Below are positions 7,703 through 11,598 of a stretch of DNA of 11,598 nucleotides, in pieces. Position 1 is the stretch's first letter. Every line of letters starts with the position of its first letter. Position numbers and translations under genes: made by a program. A model generated the notes under the pieces. The model was not told where the DNA came from and made no database searches. It saw nothing but the letters and a program-made list of their open reading frames with translations. The stretch is from contig VBPB01000099.1 in NCBI GenBank assembly GCA_005893365.1, positions 5,248 through 16,845 of the forward strand, given 5' to 3'. This DNA comes from Candidatus Eiseniibacteriota bacterium. GTDB taxonomy: Bacteria > Eisenbacteria > RBG-16-71-46.

Positions 7703-7730
7703 CGGCGGCCACGGAGGCCCTCGGCCGCCG
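7703..7730 (+). other. Stable leader hairpin upstream of the UDP-xylose synthase gene
   Basis: CGGCGGCC (7703-7710) pairs perfectly with GGCCGCCG (7723-7730); inside the loop, GAG (7714-7716) can pair with CTC (7720-7722). It is about 105 nt before the start codon and is not followed by a T-run, so it is more like a leader structure than an intrinsic terminator. GC-rich inverted repeats of this size can arise by chance in such DNA. Confidence 0.35.
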
Positions 7731-7820
7731 AAACGATCCAGGACGGATCAAAGGGCCGCAACACCCTGGTAAGCGCGTCACCGCTCGTCGTCCATTGCCT
7801 TTCGCATCCGCGTTGCGTAT

Positions 7821-7829
7821 CGGGGGGAG
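7821..7829 (+). promoter_or_regulatory. Ribosome binding site of the UDP-xylose synthase gene
   Basis: GGGGGGAGA lies just upstream of the ATG at 7835 and selects it over the long in-frame open region that extends back to 7628. Confidence 0.6.
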
Positions 7830-7834
7830 ATTCC

Positions 7835-8878
7835 ATGAACGTCCTGGTTGCCGGTGGTGCCGGAATGATCGGCTCGCACCTGTGCGAACAGTTGTTGATG
7901 CAGGAGCACCGCGTCATCTGCATGGACAACCTCTGCACCGGGCGGCTCGACAACATCCGTCAGTGGCTCACGAATCCTCTCTTCACCTGGATCGATCACG
8001 ACATCATCGAGCCGCTCCCCGAGCTGCCGCCGATCAACCGCATCTACCACCTGGCGAGCCCGGCGAGCCCTCCGGGTTACACGCGCCTGCCGATCGAGAC
8101 CATGCGCGTGAACAGCGAGGGGACGTTCCGGCTGCTCACGCTCGCGGCGGCCCAGGATGCGCGCTTCCTGTATGCCAGCACCTCCGAGGCCTATGGCGAT
8201 CCGCACGAGCACCCGCAGCGCGAGGAGTATCGCGGGAACGTGAGCACCACCGGCCCCCGCTCGATGTATGACGAGGCCAAGCGCTACGGCGAGGCCCTGA
8301 CGATGACCTTCGTCCGCAGCCGGAAGGTCGACGGGCGGATCGTGCGCATCTTCAACACCTACGGCCCGCGCTGCGACCCCGGCGACGGCCGCGTGGTCGT
8401 CAACTTCATCGTCCAGGCGCTGCGCGGCGATCCCATGACCGTCTACGGTAACGGCCGGCAGACCCGTTCGCTGTGCTACGTCTCGGACCTGGTGGAAGCC
8501 CTCACGCGCACCATGGAGGCGGCCGGGGCGCACGGGCAGCTCATCAACCTGGGCAACCCGGACGAGCACACCGTGCTCGAGTTCAGCGAGATCGTGCGCG
8601 ACCTGTGCGGGTCGCATTCGGAGATCGTCTTCGCCGAAGCCGCCGTGGGCGACGATCCGCAGCGGCGCCGGCCCGACATCTCGCGGGCCCGGGCCCTGCT
8701 GGACTGGCAGCCCCAGATCTCGCTGCACGTGGGTCTCGCGCGCACCATCGCCTACCTGCGCGAGGTCGTGGGCGCACCGCGTTCCCTGCCTCGCGTCGAA
8801 CCCGCCGCGGACGCGGCGGAACACCGCCACGAGGGTGCGCGGGTGGCCCGTAACGGTCGGGCCGCCGAGGAAGCGTAG
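7835..8878 (+). CDS. UDP-glucuronate decarboxylase (UDP-xylose synthase family)
   Basis: This 347-residue extended SDR enzyme should convert UDP-glucuronate to UDP-xylose with bound NAD, in the cytosol. The N-terminal GGAGMIGSH (residues 7-15) is the dinucleotide site. Family-specific stretches are YHLASPASPPGY (71-82), YASTSEAYGDPHEHPQ (113-128) with Glu118, the catalytic Tyr145 and Lys149 in MYDEAKR, RIFNTYGPR (171-179), DGRVVVNFIVQAL (184-196) and YGNGRQTRSLCYVSDLV. These match UDP-xylose synthases much better than GalE or dTDP-glucose dehydratases. The last 30 or so residues are a low-complexity Ala/Arg/Glu tail beyond the usual end. It is divergent from the GH/GT2-galE operon and convergent with purA, and probably provides pentose donors for the same glycan. 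A related nucleotide-sugar epimerase function cannot be fully excluded. Confidence 0.9.
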   Translation: MNVLVAGGAGMIGSHLCEQLLMQEHRVICMDNLCTGRLDNIRQWLTNPLFTWIDHDIIEPLPELPPINRIYHLASPASPPGYTRLPIETMRVNSEGTFRLLTLAAAQDARFLYASTSEAYGDPHEHPQREEYRGNVSTTGPRSMYDEAKRYGEALTMTFVRSRKVDGRIVRIFNTYGPRCDPGDGRVVVNFIVQALRGDPMTVYGNGRQTRSLCYVSDLVEALTRTMEAAGAHGQLINLGNPDEHTVLEFSEIVRDLCGSHSEIVFAEAAVGDDPQRRRPDISRARALLDWQPQISLHVGLARTIAYLREVVGAPRSLPRVEPAADAAEHRHEGARVARNGRAAEEA

Positions 8879-8906
8879 CGCCGGCAGGTCAGGCGACGAC
8901 GTCCGC

Positions 8907-8924
8907 CCGGGCACGGGTGTCCGG
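8907..8924. terminator. Possible hairpin terminator between convergent genes
   Basis: CCGGGCA and TGTCCGG pair over seven positions (one G-U) around the loop CGGG, in the 63-nt gap between the convergent UDP-xylose synthase and purA stops. No T-run follows on either strand, so intrinsic termination is only a possibility. Confidence 0.35.
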
Positions 8925-8941
8925 CGACGGCATTCGCCTCC

Positions 8942-10213
8942 TCACGCCGAGCGCAGCACCTCGGCGTCGCGCTCGGCGCCCACCGAGACGCGGGTGATGG
9001 GGACACCGCAAGCGCCTTCGATCCACTCGAGGTAGGCGCGGGCCAGGGCGGGCAGCTCCGACCAGCGCCGTGCGCCGGTGCTGCGCTCGCGCCAGCCGCG
9101 GAACGCGCGCCAGCGCGGGACGCAGCGCGCCAGCTCGCGCGCGCCGGCCGGGAAGGCGACCTCGCGGCCGTCGAGCTCGTAGGCCTCCGCGACCTGGATC
9201 TCCTCGAAGCGGTCGAGCACGTCGAGCTTGGTGACGATGAGCGCGTCGAGCCCGTTGATGCGCGCGGCGTAACGGAGCGCCGGCAGGTCGAGCCAGCCGC
9301 AGCGGCGCGGCCGCCCGGTGGTGGCGCCGTACTCCTCCCCCGCCTCGCGCAGCCGAAGCGCTTCGGCGCCCGGCATCTCGGTCGGGAACGGGCCCAGGCC
9401 GACGCGGGTCGTGTACGCCTTGGTCACGCCGATCACGTGGTCCACCGCGCGGGGCCCGAGCCCCACCCCGAGCGGGGCCCCCGCGGCACTCGCCGACGAC
9501 GAGGTCACGAACGGATAGGTGCCGTGGTCCAGGTCGAGCAGCGTGCCCTGGGCGCCCTCGAGCAGGACACGGCGGCCCTGGGCCAGGGCCGCGTGCAGCT
9601 CGGCCGAGACGTCGCCCACCATCGGCTCGAGCCAGCCGGCGGCCTCGCGCAGCCCGTTGTGGAGCCGCCCCCCGTCCATCGCCACCAGTTCCGGCACCTC
9701 CGGGAACTCCCGGCGCAGCCGCTCCAGGTTCCGGTCCGCCTGCGCGACGAAGCGCTCGCGGTCGTAGAGGTCCGCGACCCTGAGCCCGGTGCGGGCCCCC
9801 TTGTCGCGGTAAGCGAAGCCGATGCCGCGGCCGGTGGTGCCGATCGCCCCGGGCCCGCGCTCGGCGGCGACCTCGACCGCGCGGTGGTAGGGCAGGATCA
9901 GGTGCGCCGCCGCACTCACGCCGAGACGCGCGCGCACGTCGAGCCCGAGGGCCTCGAGGCGGGCCACCTCCTCGCGCAGGCGCTCGAGGTCGATCACCAC
10001 GCCGTTGCCGATCAGGCAGCGGCGGCCCGGCACCATCACCCCCGACGGGACGAGATGCAGGACCACGGTCTCGCCGCCGCGGATGACGCTGTGGCCGGCG
10101 TTGGGCCCCCCCTGGTAGCGGGCGACGACGTCGGCCTCGGCGCTCAGGGCGTCCACGATCTTGCCCTTGCCCTCATCGCCCCACTGGGCACCCACCACCA
10201 CCGTGCACGCCAT
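8942..10213 (-). CDS. purA: Adenylosuccinate synthetase PurA
   Basis: This 423-residue cytosolic enzyme joins IMP and aspartate using GTP, the first committed step from IMP to AMP. The N-terminal QWGDEGKGK with Asp13, and GPNAGHS with His41, place both catalytic residues at the same numbers as in E. coli PurA. Further signatures are GTTGRGIGFAYRDK (125-138), LLEGAQGTLLDLDHGTYPFV, VTKAYTTRVGLGPFPTE, YGATTGRPRRCGWLDL and the guanine-binding TKLD. Small departures from the usual signature are Phe133 where most have Pro (GIGPAY), and SSSASAAG in place of the common SSN-T-T-AGG type. The ATG at 10213 has GGAGG (10222-10218) four bases upstream. It stands alone, flanked by a convergent gene and a pseudogene remnant, and appears to be a housekeeping gene unrelated to the glycan cluster. 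Confidence 0.97.
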   Translation of the reverse strand: MACTVVVGAQWGDEGKGKIVDALSAEADVVARYQGGPNAGHSVIRGGETVVLHLVPSGVMVPGRRCLIGNGVVIDLERLREEVARLEALGLDVRARLGVSAAAHLILPYHRAVEVAAERGPGAIGTTGRGIGFAYRDKGARTGLRVADLYDRERFVAQADRNLERLRREFPEVPELVAMDGGRLHNGLREAAGWLEPMVGDVSAELHAALAQGRRVLLEGAQGTLLDLDHGTYPFVTSSSASAAGAPLGVGLGPRAVDHVIGVTKAYTTRVGLGPFPTEMPGAEALRLREAGEEYGATTGRPRRCGWLDLPALRYAARINGLDALIVTKLDVLDRFEEIQVAEAYELDGREVAFPAGARELARCVPRWRAFRGWRERSTGARRWSELPALARAYLEWIEGACGVPITRVSVGAERDAEVLRSA

Positions 10214-10240
10214 GACGCCTCCGGGTTGGCAAACCGCGGC

Positions 10241-10246
10241 ACGCTA
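10241..10246 (-). promoter_or_regulatory. Possible -10 element of purA
   Basis: On the minus strand TAGCGT (TAnnnT form) lies about 28 nt before the purA start codon, which would give a leader of some 20 nt including the GGAGG site. There is no recognisable -35 in the GC-rich sequence upstream. Confidence 0.25.
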
Positions 10247-10291
10247 ACAGAGCGCGCCGGGGCCCGCCACCGCGCCGGGGCGGTCCCGGCC

Positions 10292-10623
10292 GCCGATGGA
10301 CTCGCCGCCGGCAAGACCACGCGCCGCGAGGTGCGCCTGGCGGCTCGAGCCGCTCGCGTGGGACGGCAAGATGACGGTGCGGCGCGCCGCGGCCGGCGCG
10401 CTGGGGGACCTGGGCGACCGCGGCGCGATCGAGACGCCGGACCGCGTCGTGAGCCGCGAGCCCGAGGCGCGCGTCGTGGCCACCGCGCTCGAGGCGCGCA
10501 ACCGGCTGCGGAGCCAGGGCGACGGCGGTGTCGCCGCCCTGCGCCGAGCTGCACCAGTTGCGCGACAAGAACCGCGCGCTCGAGCTGCGCGTCCAGTCGG
10601 TCGAGGAGACGCTCAAGAAGTAG
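10292..10623 (+). pseudogene. 3' remnant of a HEAT-repeat protein with coiled-coil tail (possibly M1 aminopeptidase C-terminus)
   Basis: Protein-like sequence continues on the plus strand through three frames. From 10292 one frame reads ADGLAAGKTTRREVRLA. A second, from about 10344, reads LEPLAWDGKMTVRRAAAGA followed by LGDLGDRGAIETPDRVVSRE and ALEARNRLRS, which is HEAT-repeat-like. A third, from about 10542, reads CAELHQLRDKNRALELRVQS and VEETLKK to a TAG at 10621-10623, a short coiled coil. A two-base loss near 10541 (CGCCGAG for CGCCGCGAG, giving ALRRELHQLRDKN) would join the last two. The order HEAT repeats then charged coiled coil at the C-terminus resembles the tails of some bacterial M1 aminopeptidases, but that identity is inference. 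No upstream part exists because purA begins at 10213, so it is a truncated, decayed gene end. Confidence 0.45.
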
Positions 10624-10630
10624 CGGGGCT

Positions 10631-10644
10631 GGTCGGGCTCGACC
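10631..10644. terminator. Small hairpin between convergent gene ends
   Basis: GGTCG (10631-10635) and CGACC (10640-10644) form a perfect five-pair stem around GGCT, in the 20-nt gap between the remnant's stop and the NHL gene's stop. There is no T-run, so its role as a terminator is tentative. Confidence 0.25.
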
Positions 10645-11549
10645 TATCGATAGAGCGTCTTCAGCCTGCCCCAGGCCGGGCGCGACGCCGGCGTGGCCAG
10701 GTCGCCGAACTTCGCGATGCGGGTGTTGCCCGCGATGTAGATGTCGTCTGCTGGCCCACCCGCCAGGCTCACGCCACCATCGTCGGGATCCCACTCGCAC
10801 TGGATCGTCCCGTCGCCGGCCATGGTCCTGACATGGCCGTACTCTTCGAGCACATACAGGGTGCCGTTCCCATCCACCGCCACGTCGACCGGAAGCTGGA
10901 ATGGACCGAGCACGCCAACGTAGGCCCCGCCGGTGGTGAACTTGAACACCCGTCCGGTCCAGTACTCCGAAACGTAGACGAAACCCTGCCGATCGATGGC
11001 CATGGCGTAATCATCGCAGCCGTGAAACTGCCCGGGACCATTCCCGCACGACCCGAACGAGAGCAGGGGCGTGCCGCTGCTCGTGCGCTTCTCCACACTG
11101 CACGTGTAGCCCGCCAGGGTGTAGACGTTCGCCGCGGCGTCCACGGCGACGGAGATCGGCGTCATGCCATCGATCGAGATCGTGCATCCGCGGGACACGT
11201 TCCATTGGCTTACGAGCGTCCCGGTGCTGGTGAACTTCTGCAAGGCGTGGAACCGGTCGGTCACATAGACGTAGCCCTGGCCATCCACCGCGAGGTCATG
11301 CGGTTCATCGAACTGTCCGGGCGCGAATCCGTAGGAGCCCCACGTGCGCAACAACGCCCCGTCCGCACCGTAGACCTTGACGCTGCCGTACAGCATGAGC
11401 GCGTAGACGTTGCCGTCGGCGCCCACCGCCAGGGCCTGTGCCCTGGAGGGCCCAAACGTCAGGAGATGGGTCGGTGGGCAGGCCGCCAGCGACGGGCTCG
11501 ATAGGAGCGCGACGGCCAGCGACAACCCGAGGGCGGCTTGGCGGCACAT
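10644..11549 (-). CDS. Exported NHL-repeat beta-propeller protein, possible lipoprotein
   Basis: This 301-residue protein has a signal peptide (residues about 1-23, hydrophobic core LGLSLAVALL). The end, SLAAC, reads either as a lipobox LAAC with Cys24 lipidated or as a signal peptidase I site after Ala22 or Ala23. The rest is six NHL-type blades of about 40 residues, each with a V-A-V-D-x-x-G-x-V-Y-V core, for example DLAVDGQGYVYVTD (85-98), SVAVDAAANVYTL (133-145) and DVAVDGNGTLYVLE (222-235). NHL propellers mostly serve as binding scaffolds; the ligand here is unknown. Cysteines at 122, 150, 168, 178 and 251 suggest disulfides outside the cytoplasm. I chose ATG 11549, which has GGAAG six bases upstream, over an in-frame GTG at 11561 with no site. 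It is unlinked to its neighbours in this window. Confidence 0.85.
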   Translation of the reverse strand: MCRQAALGLSLAVALLSSPSLAACPPTHLLTFGPSRAQALAVGADGNVYALMLYGSVKVYGADGALLRTWGSYGFAPGQFDEPHDLAVDGQGYVYVTDRFHALQKFTSTGTLVSQWNVSRGCTISIDGMTPISVAVDAAANVYTLAGYTCSVEKRTSSGTPLLSFGSCGNGPGQFHGCDDYAMAIDRQGFVYVSEYWTGRVFKFTTGGAYVGVLGPFQLPVDVAVDGNGTLYVLEEYGHVRTMAGDGTIQCEWDPDDGGVSLAGGPADDIYIAGNTRIAKFGDLATPASRPAWGRLKTLYR

Positions 11550-11598
11550 GGCGGCTTCCACGAAGGAAGAGCATGGCGCGACGGCGAGGAGGCGCGGC

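Larger units (their letters stand above)
7396..7834. other. Divergent intergenic control region, 439 nt
   Basis: No convincing gene lies here. The part from 7396 to about 7539 is GC-rich and open in the frame of the fusion gene, so it could be an N-terminal extension of that protein. From about 7540 to 7680 the sequence is distinctly more AT-rich and holds the promoter-like elements for both strands. From 7700 to 7834 is the leader of the plus-strand gene with a strong hairpin and a good ribosome binding site. Confidence 0.6.

Noticed and set aside
7778..8914. A 378-codon minus-strand frame opposite the UDP-xylose synthase gene
   Set aside because: It is antisense shadow coding without motifs.
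9437..10831. A 464-codon plus-strand frame across purA and the remnant
   Set aside because: Most of it is antisense to purA and has no domain; only the part after 10292 has any protein-like signal, and that is described as the remnant.
1..11598. CRISPR arrays, tRNA or rRNA genes, insertion sequences, transposase genes
   Set aside because: No regularly spaced repeats, no tRNA-like cloverleaf, and no transposase motifs or terminal repeats were seen on reading both strands.

Overview
The window is very GC-rich DNA with tightly packed, mostly high-confidence genes. It looks chromosomal and bacterial. GC-rich codon usage and a mixture of envelope-glycan genes and housekeeping purA suggest a Gram-negative-type, high-GC lineage (Myxococcota, Desulfobacterota or Methylomirabilota/Rokubacteria-like). 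This placement is an inference from style, not from a marker gene.

Layout. (1) Positions 2-3749, plus strand: a dlt operon in the order dltD (5' end outside the window), dltB, dltC, dltA, dltX. Coupled overlaps (ATGA, GTGA) and short gaps tie it together. dltA carries a frameshift that looks like a short internal deletion near 2320. (2) Positions 3756-7395, minus strand: an operon of a large bifunctional-looking protein (clan GH-A glycoside hydrolase domain fused to a family 2 glycosyltransferase with C-terminal membrane helices), a possible 34-codon coupled ORF, and galE. (3) Positions 7396-7834: a divergent control region with an AT-rich core, a good extended -10 on the minus strand and a strong hairpin in the leader of the plus-strand gene. 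(4) Positions 7835-8878, plus strand: UDP-glucuronate decarboxylase (UDP-xylose synthase family). (5) Positions 8942-10213, minus strand: purA. (6) About 10292-10623, plus strand: a decayed 3' remnant of a HEAT-repeat/coiled-coil protein, possibly an M1 aminopeptidase tail, in three reading frames. (7) Positions 10644-11549, minus strand: an exported six-blade NHL-repeat protein.

How the genes fit together. DltA would activate D-alanine and load DltC; DltB, DltD and DltX would move the D-alanyl group across the membrane to an acceptor. GalE and the UDP-xylose synthase make UDP-galactose and UDP-xylose, the donors a GT2 glycosyltransferase could use. The left two thirds of the window is therefore best read as an envelope or exopolysaccharide building and decorating region. 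purA and the NHL protein appear unrelated.

Most notable: the GH-A/GT2 fusion, the broken dltA inside an otherwise intact dlt operon, and the multiply frameshifted remnant upstream of purA.
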